Source of the DNA: Terriglobales bacterium
GTDB lineage: Bacteria; Acidobacteriota; Terriglobia; Terriglobales; Acidobacteriaceae
Assembly (NCBI GenBank): GCA_035651655.1
Contig: DASRFG010000023.1
Location: 434,001-498,000, forward strand
DNA: 64,000 nt
Direction: 5' to 3'
Part shown: positions 8,392 to 17,749 of the stretch, piece after piece
How positions within the stretch are numbered: position 1 is the stretch's first letter
Layout: each line of letters starts with the position of its first letter
The notes under the pieces: generated by a model
Seen by the model: the letters and a program-made list of their open reading frames with translations, nothing else
What the model was told of the DNA's origin: nothing
The model's database searches: none
Made by a program: the position numbers and the translations under genes

Positions 8392-9702
8392 ATGGCTATC
8401 ATTGCTCCTTTTCGTGCCCTGCGCTATGACCCTGCCCGCGTTCCGCTCCCCGATGTAGTTACCCAGCCCTACGACAAGATCACTACCCAAATGCAAGAGG
8501 CGTATTACAAGGCCAATCCCTTCAATCTTGTGCGCATTATTCTGGGACGAACCGACCCAGGCGATAACGAACAAGACAATGTTTACAGCCGGGCCGCCGC
8601 AGCTTTTAAACAATGGCGCAAGGAAGGCATATTCCTCCAGGACCCTCAGCCCTCCATTTATGCCTATACGCAGCGCTTCACCGTGACCGGATCCGCAGGC
8701 GCCAGGGAATATGAGCGCCGGGGCTTCATCGCGCTGGGGAAGATCGAGGATTATGACGCAGGGGTCGTCTTCCGGCACGAACAGACCCTCGCCAAGCCCA
8801 AAGCCGACCGACTGCAACTCCTACGCGCCACTCGCGCCCATTTTGGGCAAATCTTTATGCTTTACAGGGATTCGACACGAGGAATCGAGACCCTGCTGAA
8901 CAGCGATGCACCGCCGGATGTCGATATCCGGGACGAGTACGGGGTGCTTCACCGTGTCTGGCGCATATCTGCGCCCAGCACTCTCGAGTCGCTCCGCACC
9001 AAAATGGCTGACAAGAAGCTGATCATTGCCGATGGTCACCACCGTTATGAGACCGCACTGACGTACCGTAACGAGCGGCGGGCGGAAGCCGCGAGCACTC
9101 CCGGAAATGCTATCCATCCGAATGACTTTGTGATGATGACGTTCGTGAACATGGAGAGCGAAGGTGTGGTGATCCTGCCTACCCATAGAGTGGTACACAG
9201 CCTGGCCTCATTCAACGCGGAGGAATTTTTCCAGCGCGCGAGCCGATATTTTGATCTCGAGGACGTGTCTGTAGAGCTCTCACCGAAGCGGGCCACCTCT
9301 TTGTTGAGCGAAGCAGGAATGAAGGGCACGGCATTTTTGGCAGTGACAGCCCGGAAAGTGTTTCTTTTGCGGGCGCGGCCCGGAGCCGCCGCTTCCCTTC
9401 TCAATGCGTTCTCTACTCTGCAGCAACAACTCGATGTGGTGCAATTGCACAAAGTGTTACTGGAGAATGTGCTTGGCATTTCGGAAGAAGCCATTCGCAA
9501 CCAGCAAAATATTTCCTACTTGCGGGAGGCAGCTGACGCCATGCGGGGAGTGCATGACGGGGCGAATATTGCTTTCCTGATGAATCCAGCAAGAATGGAG
9601 CAGGTACGTGATGTTGCTTTCGCGGGGCAAGTCTTGCCACAAAAATCCACCGATTTCTATCCCAAGCTTCTCAGCGGACTCACCGTGTATGCGCTCGATT
9701 AA
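8392..9702 (+). CDS. DUF1015 domain protein
   Basis: A 436-residue protein of the DUF1015 family, full length. The N-terminus (IIAPFRALRYDPARV, then VVTQPYDKIT) and the central IADGHHRYETALTYRNERR are the family's signature segments; FVMMTFVNMESEGVVILPTHRV follows. It is predicted soluble, with no signal peptide or membrane helix. DUF1015 proteins are linked in several bacteria to serine/3-phosphoglycerate metabolism, but here the neighbours are cell-wall genes, so I do not assign a role. The downstream amidase gene starts inside its last codons (14-nt overlap), which suggests co-transcription. Confidence 0.85.
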   Translation: MAIIAPFRALRYDPARVPLPDVVTQPYDKITTQMQEAYYKANPFNLVRIILGRTDPGDNEQDNVYSRAAAAFKQWRKEGIFLQDPQPSIYAYTQRFTVTGSAGAREYERRGFIALGKIEDYDAGVVFRHEQTLAKPKADRLQLLRATRAHFGQIFMLYRDSTRGIETLLNSDAPPDVDIRDEYGVLHRVWRISAPSTLESLRTKMADKKLIIADGHHRYETALTYRNERRAEAASTPGNAIHPNDFVMMTFVNMESEGVVILPTHRVVHSLASFNAEEFFQRASRYFDLEDVSVELSPKRATSLLSEAGMKGTAFLAVTARKVFLLRARPGAAASLLNAFSTLQQQLDVVQLHKVLLENVLGISEEAIRNQQNISYLREAADAMRGVHDGANIAFLMNPARMEQVRDVAFAGQVLPQKSTDFYPKLLSGLTVYALD

Positions 9703-11143
9703 GCTGGCGCCGGTTAGCTACGTTTGGTTGTTAATGTTCTTGTCCCTTGCTCCTGTCGCTCAGCAGCAACGGCTTTCAATTTATACAGGTCAAAGCAGCT
9801 TCTCCCTCAACCTGACTCAGCGCGACGGCAAAGACTACGTGGGCTTGCAGGAGGCCCTGGCGCCACTCGGGAGCGTTAGCTCAAACCTTGACGGCCGAAA
9901 GTGGCGGTTGCGCTTCAATGGCGTTGACGGAGAGTTTGAGGACGGTAGTACTCGCGCCAAAATCCGTGGACACGGTCTCGACCTTACCGCAGCATTCCAT
10001 CTGGATTCGGGGCGCGGGATCATTCCAATCTCCTCTTTGCCGAACCTGCTACCGCGCTTGCTCGACCAAAATGTTCAGCTGCATGAATCCGGACACCGCC
10101 TGTTCATCGGCAACGCGGCTACACGATTCGCGGCCCAACTGATAAGAGGCCCGAACGAACAGCTAGTGCTCAGTTTTTCTTCAGCGGTGAATCCGACCAT
10201 CTCCACTGAGCCCGGCGCACTGCGCATGGTGTTCCAGCGTGACCCTGTCGTTCAAACTGGTCCGAACACTCTCGCCTTGGGCGGGAAGACGATTCCGTCC
10301 CTCAGCTTTTTTGAAAACAACGGAGCGGCCCAGATCAGCATTCCCAGCAATCAGGCGCTTATGGCCCGCTTTAGCTCCGACCGGAAGACCATCACCATAG
10401 CCACAGTGGCCTCTACACCTGCGGCTTTGGCTCCGCCGGCACAAGGATCCGCGGCACCTGCCATTCCTACACAGATTTCGCCGACGCAGGGCGGACAAGT
10501 AACACCTGCACAACCAACAGCGCCAGCTCAGCCTGCGGCGGTGGTCATTGACCCGAGCCACGGAGGCTCAGAAAGAGGAGCAGCGTTGACGGAGACTCTG
10601 GCTGAGAAGGACGTCACCTTGAGCATCGCTCGCCTTTTGCAGCGCAATTTGCGATCTCGAGGGATCAGTACCACGTTGCTACGTGATTCCGACGTGGATT
10701 TGACTCTGGAGCAGCGCGCGGTAATGGCCAACAGTTCACGAGCCCAAATCTATGTTGCCATCCACGCCGGGACTTTGGGGACGGGCGTACGCATTTACAG
10801 CGCTCTGCTGCCTCCCAGCGCAGTCCAGCGCGGTCGGTTCTTGCCTTGGGAAGCGGGCCAGTCTCCCTTTCTGGGTGCCAGCCAAAACATAGCGGCGGCC
10901 ATAGCTACGGAGATAGGGAAAGCCAAGGTGACTGCGCGATTTCTCTCCGCGCCCCTGCCGCCCCTCAATAGTTTGGCATTGCCCGCCGTGGGAGTTGAGG
11001 TCGCGCCTCCAGGCGCAGACGTGGGCGCGCTCAACACCGGTGCATATCAAGAGCAGGTCGCCGCCGCGGTAGCCACCGGAGTGGCCGCAGCGCACTCCGT
11101 TCTAACCCAACCCCCCACGCAATCTACGCAGGCCGTCCCATGA
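9689..11143 (+). CDS. N-acetylmuramoyl-L-alanine amidase (Amidase_3) with AMIN-like N-terminus
   Basis: 484 residues from the ATG at 9689, which opens a signal peptide (VSYVWLLMFLSLAPVAQQQ) and overlaps the preceding stop; an earlier in-frame ATG lies inside the DUF1015 gene. The N-terminal 260 residues are beta-rich and AMIN-like, followed by an Ala/Pro/Gln linker (about 265-310). The catalytic domain begins VVIDPSHGGSERGA, with the zinc His in PSHGG, Glu in LAEKDVTLSIARLL and the second His in IYVAIHAG. The usual final Glu (EV/EVAF) appears as GVEVAPPGAD. The expected role is peptidoglycan amide cleavage in the periplasm. It is translationally linked to the GerMN gene downstream. Confidence 0.85.
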   Translation: MRSIKLAPVSYVWLLMFLSLAPVAQQQRLSIYTGQSSFSLNLTQRDGKDYVGLQEALAPLGSVSSNLDGRKWRLRFNGVDGEFEDGSTRAKIRGHGLDLTAAFHLDSGRGIIPISSLPNLLPRLLDQNVQLHESGHRLFIGNAATRFAAQLIRGPNEQLVLSFSSAVNPTISTEPGALRMVFQRDPVVQTGPNTLALGGKTIPSLSFFENNGAAQISIPSNQALMARFSSDRKTITIATVASTPAALAPPAQGSAAPAIPTQISPTQGGQVTPAQPTAPAQPAAVVIDPSHGGSERGAALTETLAEKDVTLSIARLLQRNLRSRGISTTLLRDSDVDLTLEQRAVMANSSRAQIYVAIHAGTLGTGVRIYSALLPPSAVQRGRFLPWEAGQSPFLGASQNIAAAIATEIGKAKVTARFLSAPLPPLNSLALPAVGVEVAPPGADVGALNTGAYQEQVAAAVATGVAAAHSVLTQPPTQSTQAVP

Positions 11144-11742
11144 TTCCCCGCCATCTGAAGATTACGGCCGGACTTTTGCTAGTTGCCCTACTCATCACGG
11201 GCATTTACCTGCGAACCCTGAAGCACCATGCGGCGCAGATCGCCCCGTCGTCAGCTGAAATCCAACGTCCAGTGCCCCCGCCGATCGCCGGACCCACAGA
11301 GCACGTGACTTTATTTGTTCCCGATGATCAACAGGGCGTGCTCCGCCGTGAAGACAAAGCTTTGCCCTTGCCAACAGATCCGGCGCCCCGAGTTCGCGAA
11401 CTGCTGCGGGCGCTCATTGCCAGGATGGATGAAAAGGACTCTCCCCATAGTTTGCCACTCGGCAGCGACGTGAATGAAGTTTACGTTATCAATGGAAATC
11501 TGGCGGTTGTGGATATGAACACCGCGCTGGCTGACGGGCACCGCTCCGGAGTGCTGGCTGAGGAATTGACCGTGCTCTCCCTGGTACAAACCTTGTCCGC
11601 TAATGCTCCCGCGATCACACGCGTGAAGATACTAGTGAATGGAAAAGAGCGAGAAACCCTCGCAGGCCATGCAGGCCTCGCCGACTTCTTCGATGTGGCG
11701 GCGGTCGCTCGGCTGGCCGACCAGATGCAAGCAAGCAAGTAA
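11140..11742 (+). CDS. GerMN-domain membrane-anchored protein
   Basis: A 200-residue protein with an N-terminal membrane anchor (ITAGLLLVALLITGIYL, about residues 8-24) and one GerMN domain (about 50-185): VTLFVPDDQQGVLRREDKAL, then VRELLRALIA, VNEVYVINGNLAVVDMNTAL, and VKILVNGKERETLAGH at the end. The start ATG overlaps the amidase stop in an ATGA, so the two are translationally coupled. GerMN proteins occur in spore germination (GerM) and, in non-sporeformers, beside amidases; a helper role in wall remodelling is inferred from the coupling. There is no sign of other sporulation genes. Confidence 0.82.
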   Translation: MIPRHLKITAGLLLVALLITGIYLRTLKHHAAQIAPSSAEIQRPVPPPIAGPTEHVTLFVPDDQQGVLRREDKALPLPTDPAPRVRELLRALIARMDEKDSPHSLPLGSDVNEVYVINGNLAVVDMNTALADGHRSGVLAEELTVLSLVQTLSANAPAITRVKILVNGKERETLAGHAGLADFFDVAAVARLADQMQASK

Positions 11743-11842
11743 GGCCTGCGTCCAGTCGCGCTACGGATTTTGATATCCCCTAAATTCGCTTTTTTTGCTG
11801 GCCATCGGATACCATAAGCGGCTTTCCCAAGGAGCCACTACC

Positions 11843-13009
11843 ATGCTCAAAACTGCCCTGCTCTACGGGTTGTTCGTCGCTGCCCTTTGCCACTTAGCGC
11901 TGGCCGCCGGCCAGATCCCTCCGGCAGGGGGTAAAACTCGCCTGGCGATCGTGGGGCTGGATCATGATCACGTCTGGGACATTCTGAAGAACATTGCAAG
12001 CGAACCCGATGCCGTACTGATCGCGATTGCCGACGCCCACCCGGAGCTAGTGGAAAAAGCCAAATCACAGGTTCCGGCCAGCGTGAAGTTCTATTCCGAT
12101 TACATCAAGATGATTGACGAGGCAAAGCCTGAAGCTGTGATTGTTACCACAGAAAACGACAAGCACGCCGCAATCCTGCGCGAATGTGCCAAACGCCACA
12201 TCCATTACTCCACCGAAAAACCCATGGCAACCAATGCTGCCGATGCCCGTGAAATGGAGCGGCTGGCAAAACAGGCCAACATTAAGCTGATGGTGAATTA
12301 CTGGAATGCCTGGGTTGCGCCAAGTCACGAGATTTCACGTCGCGTCCACGAAGACCAGCTCGGCGCGGTACGGAAAATTGTGGTGCAGTACGGGCATCAG
12401 GGACCAAAAGAAATTGGGGTCTCAAAAGAATTTGCCGACTGGCTCTATGACCCGGTCAAAAATGGTGGCGGAGCAGTAATAGACTTCGGCTGCTATGGCG
12501 CAGAATGGGCCTTGTGGCTGAAGGGCCGTCCGACGCGGGTTTATGCCACCGCAAAAAAGCTCAAGATCGAGCAGCATAATCAGGTGGATGACGAGGCCAC
12601 GATCGTGCTCGATTATCCGGACGCGACCGCAATCCTACAAGCATCATGGAATTGGCCCTACGATCTTGGACAGGTACAGGTATTTGGTCCCAAGGGCAGC
12701 CTACTGGCGCGAGCGCGCGATCTTTTCTACCGCCCTGCCGCCGAGGACAACAATGATGATGCTCCTGATGGTCGTCCAGTCACGCTCGCCGCTCTTCCTC
12801 ATGAGAACAGCAATCCAATCGCCTATTTTGTAGACCATATTCGCAACAACAAAGCGATCGAAGATCCGGTCTCGCCCTGGCTGAATGTGCAGGTAATGGA
12901 AATACTGGACGCAGCGCGAGAATCAATTCGAACCGGACGCGCACAAGAACTGCCTTCTGCCGCAAAGAACAACTACCAGAGGTTCATTCCTCAGGAGAAA
13001 CCTCAATAG
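11843..13009 (+). CDS. Exported Gfo/Idh/MocA-family oxidoreductase-like protein
   Basis: 388 residues from the ATG at 11843, which has AAGGAG 8 nt upstream. A Sec-type signal peptide comes first (LLYGLFVAALCHLALAAGQ) with no twin-arginine. The Rossmann region reads RLAIVGLDHDHVWDIL, where the family's GxGxxG is replaced by GLDHDH. The EKP dinucleotide-site motif is kept (HYSTEKPMATNAADAREMER), as is the C-terminal Gfo/Idh/MocA-like domain (GGGAVIDFGCYGAEWALWL). Export of an NAD(P)-dependent enzyme by Sec is odd, and the altered glycine motif raises the question whether it binds cofactor. A substrate cannot be given; sugar derivatives are usual for the family. Confidence 0.8.
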   Translation: MLKTALLYGLFVAALCHLALAAGQIPPAGGKTRLAIVGLDHDHVWDILKNIASEPDAVLIAIADAHPELVEKAKSQVPASVKFYSDYIKMIDEAKPEAVIVTTENDKHAAILRECAKRHIHYSTEKPMATNAADAREMERLAKQANIKLMVNYWNAWVAPSHEISRRVHEDQLGAVRKIVVQYGHQGPKEIGVSKEFADWLYDPVKNGGGAVIDFGCYGAEWALWLKGRPTRVYATAKKLKIEQHNQVDDEATIVLDYPDATAILQASWNWPYDLGQVQVFGPKGSLLARARDLFYRPAAEDNNDDAPDGRPVTLAALPHENSNPIAYFVDHIRNNKAIEDPVSPWLNVQVMEILDAARESIRTGRAQELPSAAKNNYQRFIPQEKPQ

Positions 13010-13016
13010 TTGATTG

Positions 13017-13793
13017 CTAGGCGCCGGTCCGGTTCTGCAACTCGTTTTTCACACAATCCTTTGCGTTTTCAGGAAGCCGCGAGTCCTTCAGCAGATCGCG
13101 CAAAACACCGGAGGGAAAACTACGCACAAACTCAGCCACGTACAGGGGCTTTGTCTTGCGGCTACGTACCAGAGAGATTCGAATTTCGCGCCGTACTGAC
13201 CATTTCGCGTGGCGAGACACCATCTCCACCAGCGCGGGCGAGGCCTTCTCCTGGAGCACAGCGCGCACGACCAGCACCTCTGTCAAAAACGGATTGTCGA
13301 GCGCACCTTCCGTAACCCGCCGGTCGGGATCCAGCAGCAAGGACGCCGCAATTCGACCGGAGGCGCGTCTGGCCAGTGTAAGCCGCTCTCCCAGTGTGAT
13401 CTTATCCAGCCGGGAAATAATCCCGTCTTCGGCGGCGCGTTTGATGTCTGCCAGGGCGGCTGGCGAAAGCACCAGTTGCATCAACTCGAAAGCGTACAAC
13501 TGACGTACCGCCGGAACCGAGATGTGACGGGGCGTCTTGGAATGGGCAACCACCGCAAAGTGCACGCGGCGATGTTGCATCACGGCGGTATTCTTTGTAA
13601 GCGTCTCGATGATCTCTGCCGTGAGGTCGCGGCGCGAAAGCATGGCCAGGGCGAGGTCTTCCGTCAGCCGGGAATCTGCCGCCAGCGCTTTTAATTCAGC
13701 GATGGACTGGCCGAGGACGCGCGACTCCAAGTCGTCTTGGCCGCCAGTCTGTCCCGCCGCCGTTTTCCCGTTGTTGTCCAGTAGGTCGCTCAC
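13017..13793 (-). CDS. Unknown helical (HEAT/DUF2336-like) protein coupled to sugar kinase
   Basis: 258 residues, no signal peptide or membrane helix. The sequence is strongly helical, with repeating motifs such as LTEDLALAMLSRRDLTAEII and LDNPFLTEVLVVRAVLQE that alternate short helices, as in HEAT-like or DUF2336-like repeat proteins. I do not recognise a catalytic motif. The ATG overlaps the stop of the upstream BadF-type kinase by 4 nt (ATGA), so it is co-translated with it. It ends 7 nt from the convergent Gfo/Idh gene, leaving no room for a separate terminator. A protein-binding or scaffolding role is guessed from the fold only. Confidence 0.55.
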   Translation of the reverse strand: MSDLLDNNGKTAAGQTGGQDDLESRVLGQSIAELKALAADSRLTEDLALAMLSRRDLTAEIIETLTKNTAVMQHRRVHFAVVAHSKTPRHISVPAVRQLYAFELMQLVLSPAALADIKRAAEDGIISRLDKITLGERLTLARRASGRIAASLLLDPDRRVTEGALDNPFLTEVLVVRAVLQEKASPALVEMVSRHAKWSVRREIRISLVRSRKTKPLYVAEFVRSFPSGVLRDLLKDSRLPENAKDCVKNELQNRTGA

Positions 13794-14827
13794 GATGCTG
13801 TGCTGGTACTCTCACGCCTGGCTTGCCGGGCCAAGAACAACGCCCCATGCTCCGGATGTACGACGGTGGGGTTCAGGACCGCCCGGGGATATTCGGAATG
13901 TAAACTGTTCGCAAATACCTGCCGAACGATTGGAGCATTCTGGAACACTCCGCCCGCCATGGCGACGCCAAAGCTTTGATCAAGCTGCCAAAGCCGCCCG
14001 ATCACGATTTTTGCCAACTCCGCCAGTTCACTGCCCGCACGGGTCAGCACCGTGCGCGCCAGCGGGTCACCACTCGCGGCGGCCGCCAGGACGGGTGGAA
14101 ACAGACTGGAAAAATCTGGCGGAGGAATGGCATTAGCGGTGCGCACGACGTCGTCGCGCGTCCCCAGGTGCCAGGAGTTCATGATGCTGCTGACCAGTAG
14201 CGCGCTCTCCCCAGTATCGTGCGCACGCATGGCGGCGGAAATTGCTTCACGACCAATCCAGTGTCCTGAGCCTTCATCGGAGATGACGTAACCCCAGCCG
14301 CCGGCGCGCGCGGTTTGTCCACGCTGGTTCCGGCCGTAAGCGATCGAGCCCGTACCAGCCACCACGATCACTCCGGGCTTACCCTCGAAAGCGGCCTCCA
14401 ACGCGATTACCATGTCTCCTACTACCACGATCTCTCCTGCGAGATATTCGGCAACGATAGAGCCTACCCGGCCAGCTACTTCCGGACGCGCTCCTCCGGC
14501 CAACCCAATGCAAGTGCGCGACACGCTTGCGAGGTCAACCTTGGCTGCGGCACAGGCGTTACGCACTACCGCCTGAAGCGCCTTACGAGACTGCTCCTCG
14601 CCCACACGAATTGGGTTGCTGCCCACGGAACTAGCGGCGGCCAATACTCTTTCCTCGTCTCCCACCAGACACGTGGTCTTGGTGCCGCCACCATCAATGC
14701 CGACGAAGATTGCCACGGAGTTAGTTGTAACATAGGCGCTAATGCGTCCCAGGAGAAATTCCCCCTGGCAGAACCTCCTTCGTAGCGGGTTGTGCCATGA
14801 TGGTTCCGCGTCCATCCGCGAAACCAA
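13790..14827 (-). CDS. BadF/BadG/BcrA/BcrD-type kinase (N-acetylglucosamine kinase-like)
   Basis: A sugar kinase of the ASKHA fold. The phosphate-1 loop is FVGIDGGGTKTTCLVGD near residue 42, VAGTGSIAYGRN is the phosphate-2 loop, and AGGWGYVISDEGSGHWIGRE is typical of the NAGK/BadF-BadG family. The 345-residue frame from 14827 has about 36 residues before the conserved domain; a GTG at 14716 would remove most of these, but neither start has a clear Shine-Dalgarno. The likely reaction is ATP-dependent phosphorylation of an amino sugar, perhaps from recycled peptidoglycan. It is divergent from a sodium:solute symporter gene, which could supply the sugar; that link is inference. Confidence 0.8.
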   Translation of the reverse strand: MVSRMDAEPSWHNPLRRRFCQGEFLLGRISAYVTTNSVAIFVGIDGGGTKTTCLVGDEERVLAAASSVGSNPIRVGEEQSRKALQAVVRNACAAAKVDLASVSRTCIGLAGGARPEVAGRVGSIVAEYLAGEIVVVGDMVIALEAAFEGKPGVIVVAGTGSIAYGRNQRGQTARAGGWGYVISDEGSGHWIGREAISAAMRAHDTGESALLVSSIMNSWHLGTRDDVVRTANAIPPPDFSSLFPPVLAAAASGDPLARTVLTRAGSELAELAKIVIGRLWQLDQSFGVAMAGGVFQNAPIVRQVFANSLHSEYPRAVLNPTVVHPEHGALFLARQARRESTSTAS

Positions 14828-14878
14828 CTATCTACTTTCGTGCTGCCCCCTCAACGCATGTAATGGACGGCAACAAGC

Positions 14879-16339
14879 ATGCGGCTCGACCGGTTGGACC
14901 TCATCATCATCACGCTGTATCTCACGGGGGTCACCCTGTTTGGATTGCGTTTTCGCAAGCGCCAGCGCTCGCTCCGCGACTACTTCCTGGCGGACCGCAC
15001 CATCCCGTGGTGGGCGATTGCGCTCTCTATTGTCGCAGCCGAAACCAGCACGCTGACCATCATCAGCATTCCCGGCCTGGCTTATGACACCAATCTCGCC
15101 TTCCTGCAGGTGGTATTCGGATATTTAATCGCCCGCATCATCATCAGCATTATTTTTATTCCTGCTTATTTTCGCGGGGAGATGTTGACCGCCTACCAGC
15201 TCATTGAGCGCCGCTTTGGCCCGCGCCTGCGCTCGGTGGCAGCGGGACTTTTTCTGCTTACCCGCGCCGCCGCCGAAGGAGTGCGCGTGTTCGCGGTTTC
15301 GATTGTGATCGGCATTGCAATCGGGACCGGCGAGATTGCGTCCATCGCCATCATCACGCTGCTCACTTTGATTTACACCTTTGAAGGGGGCATGGCAGCC
15401 GTCATCTGGACGGATGTTGTTCAGATGGCGATCTACATCGGCAGCACGCTGGTTGGATTTGTCACCCTGCTCCATCTGGTACCCGGCGGCTGGCCCACCA
15501 TCCACACGACTGCCGCTTCATTCGACAAGCTGCGCATCTTTGATTTCACGCCGACCTTCTTTAGGACTTATACGTTCTGGGCAGGAATCATCGGTGGGAC
15601 ATTCCTGACCACCGCCAGTCATGGCACCGATCAACTCATGGTGCAGCGTCTGCTTTCCGCCAAGAACAAGCGAGAATCGCAGAAGGCGCTGCTTTCAAGC
15701 GGTATCGCCATTCTGTTTCAATTCACGCTGTTCTTGCTGGTGGGTGTCGCTTTATTTGTCTTTTATCGGCAGTCTCCTCCGGCAGTTCCGTTTGGCCGTT
15801 CCGACCGCATTTTCCCGACTTTTATTGTGACTCACATGCCGGGGGGGATCTCCGGCCTGCTGATCGCAGCCATTCTGGCGGCAGCCATGTCGAACCTCAG
15901 TGCCGCCCTGAATTCTCTCTCATCGAGTTCGATCGTTGATTTTTATCTACGCCGGCATCCTGAAACCAGCGAAGCTCGCCGGCTCGCGGTTTCTCGATCA
16001 GCTACGCTCGCCTGGGGGGTTGTGCTATTTCTCCTGGCACTGCTCTCTCGCCGGGGTGGACGTGTGCTGGAAGTCGGCCTCTCCATCGCTTCTGTCGCAT
16101 ATGGCGCAATGCTGGGAATTTTCCTGCTCGGGCTGCTAACGCGGCGTGCCAATGAGCGCGGCGCCATGCTGGGAATGGTTTGCGGATTCGCCGTTGAAGT
16201 CTGGGTCTGGCAATTCACCCACGTTCCCTGGACCTGGTACGTGGTGATTGGTACCGCGGTAACCTTCGCCATCGGGTATATTGCCAGCATCGTTTCGCCA
16301 GCTCCCAGAGTCGATAACCATGCCACCAGCTGCTTCTAA
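14879..16339 (+). CDS. Sodium:solute symporter family permease
   Basis: A 486-residue SSS-family permease with about 13 hydrophobic segments. The N-terminus LDLIIITLYLTGVTLFGLRF and the motif AETSTLTIISIPGLAYDTNL (helix 2 and loop with the sodium-site pattern) are typical, as are RDYFLADRTIPWWAIALSIV and AAMSNLSAALNSLSSSSIVD. It is in the inner membrane and would bring in a solute with Na+. The substrate is unknown; the divergent amino-sugar-type kinase at 13,790-14,827 makes a sugar plausible. The next gene, an APC permease, starts within its last codons. Confidence 0.85.
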   Translation: MRLDRLDLIIITLYLTGVTLFGLRFRKRQRSLRDYFLADRTIPWWAIALSIVAAETSTLTIISIPGLAYDTNLAFLQVVFGYLIARIIISIIFIPAYFRGEMLTAYQLIERRFGPRLRSVAAGLFLLTRAAAEGVRVFAVSIVIGIAIGTGEIASIAIITLLTLIYTFEGGMAAVIWTDVVQMAIYIGSTLVGFVTLLHLVPGGWPTIHTTAASFDKLRIFDFTPTFFRTYTFWAGIIGGTFLTTASHGTDQLMVQRLLSAKNKRESQKALLSSGIAILFQFTLFLLVGVALFVFYRQSPPAVPFGRSDRIFPTFIVTHMPGGISGLLIAAILAAAMSNLSAALNSLSSSSIVDFYLRRHPETSEARRLAVSRSATLAWGVVLFLLALLSRRGGRVLEVGLSIASVAYGAMLGIFLLGLLTRRANERGAMLGMVCGFAVEVWVWQFTHVPWTWYVVIGTAVTFAIGYIASIVSPAPRVDNHATSCF

Positions 16340-17717
16340 AACGTCCTCTCTCGCGGCGCGACCCGAATTGGTACGCGAACTCGGCGTAGGCCACGCCGTC
16401 TCCATCGTTGTGGGCACGGTAATCGGCAGCGGTGTATTTCTTGTTCCTGCGGAAATGATGCGCGCGGCGGGTTCAGCCAAATTGGTCTATCTGGCCTGGA
16501 TTACCGGCGGTCTACTCTCGTTTTTTGGCGCGCTGACTTACGCTGAACTTGGCGCCATGAAGCCGCAAGCCGGCGGGGAGTACATTTACGTGCGCGACGC
16601 TTACGGGCCGCTCCCCGGATTTCTATATGCCTGGACCTGGTTCGTGATCGCCAAACCTGGCTCCATCGGGTCTCTTACCATTGGAATGGTACGTATTCTG
16701 GGCACGTTCTCTGTGTTTTCTTTTTTTGAGCACAACGTAATTACATTTCCACTTCCAATTACTTACGGCCAATTCGTTGCGATCGCAGGCGCCATATTGA
16801 TTTCGGGCATCAACTACATCGGCGTAAAAAAGGCAGGCGATTTTCAACTTGTCTTTACCGCGCTGAAGGTCCTGATCATCTTTGTGATCCTGTTTGCGTG
16901 TTTCAGTTATTCCGACGGCAGTTGGACAAATTTCAAGACGGTTTATCCGGGCGCAACTGGGGGCATTGCCGGATTCATGGCCGCAATGGTGGCTGCCCTG
17001 TGGGCTTATGACGGTTGGAACGATCTCAACATGGTCTCTGGCGAGGTCAGCCGGCCGGAGCGAAACATTCCCATCGGCTTAATTGTTGGAGTCGCTCTCG
17101 TGGCGGTGCTGTATATGCTCGTGAATGCAGCCGTGCAATACGTCCTTCCGGCTTCTTCGATTGCTACTTCGCCAAGACCTGCCTCCGAAGCGCTCGCCCT
17201 GGCGCTGGGGGTTTGGGGCGCGCGCATTGTATCCATTGGCATGGCCATTGCCATGCTGGTGGCTTTGAACGGCACCATCATGAGCGGGGCGCGCATTCCT
17301 TTTGCGGTCGCGCGTGATGGTTACTTCTTCAAAGCGTTGGCGGAGGTACATCCTCGTTTCCACACGCCTTCTTTCGCCATCATTGTGCAGGCGGTGCTCA
17401 GCATCATGTTGTTATTAGTAGTGGGGAGTTTCCAGAAGCTATTTTCGCTCACCATCTTTGCCGAATGGCTCTTCTACATGATCGCGACCAGTACGGTATT
17501 CGTCTTTCGCCGCCGCGATCCTGACGCGCCGCGACCTTATCGTACCTGGGGATATCCTCTGGTCCCGGCATTGTTCGTTGCAGCCGCCGCGTTCCTGCTC
17601 TATTACACCTTCGCCGCAAACCTGCTGAACTCCGCCATGGGAACGGCGGTGATTCTGGCGGGAGTGCCTGTCTTTTATTGGTTTAAGAGTCGGCGGACGC
17701 AGACCCAGACTTCATGA
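16320..17717 (+). CDS. APC-family amino acid permease
   Basis: 465 residues from the ATG at 16320; an in-frame ATG at 16281 would extend it further into the symporter gene. About 12 membrane segments are visible. The first helix begins VGHAVSIVVGTVIGSGVFLVP, the usual LAT/APC signature (GxxIGSGIF), and AALWAYDGWNDLNMVSGEV is the helix-6 motif with the conserved YDGW. LLFVFRRRDPDAPRPYRTWGYP closes it in the usual way. It likely moves amino acids by proton or exchange coupling. It overlaps the SSS gene by 20 nt, so both are probably on one transcript. Confidence 0.85.
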   Translation: MPPAASKTSSLAARPELVRELGVGHAVSIVVGTVIGSGVFLVPAEMMRAAGSAKLVYLAWITGGLLSFFGALTYAELGAMKPQAGGEYIYVRDAYGPLPGFLYAWTWFVIAKPGSIGSLTIGMVRILGTFSVFSFFEHNVITFPLPITYGQFVAIAGAILISGINYIGVKKAGDFQLVFTALKVLIIFVILFACFSYSDGSWTNFKTVYPGATGGIAGFMAAMVAALWAYDGWNDLNMVSGEVSRPERNIPIGLIVGVALVAVLYMLVNAAVQYVLPASSIATSPRPASEALALALGVWGARIVSIGMAIAMLVALNGTIMSGARIPFAVARDGYFFKALAEVHPRFHTPSFAIIVQAVLSIMLLLVVGSFQKLFSLTIFAEWLFYMIATSTVFVFRRRDPDAPRPYRTWGYPLVPALFVAAAAFLLYYTFAANLLNSAMGTAVILAGVPVFYWFKSRRTQTQTS

Positions 17718-17749
17718 ACTGCTTACGTCCGACAACTGACGGTCAGCGC

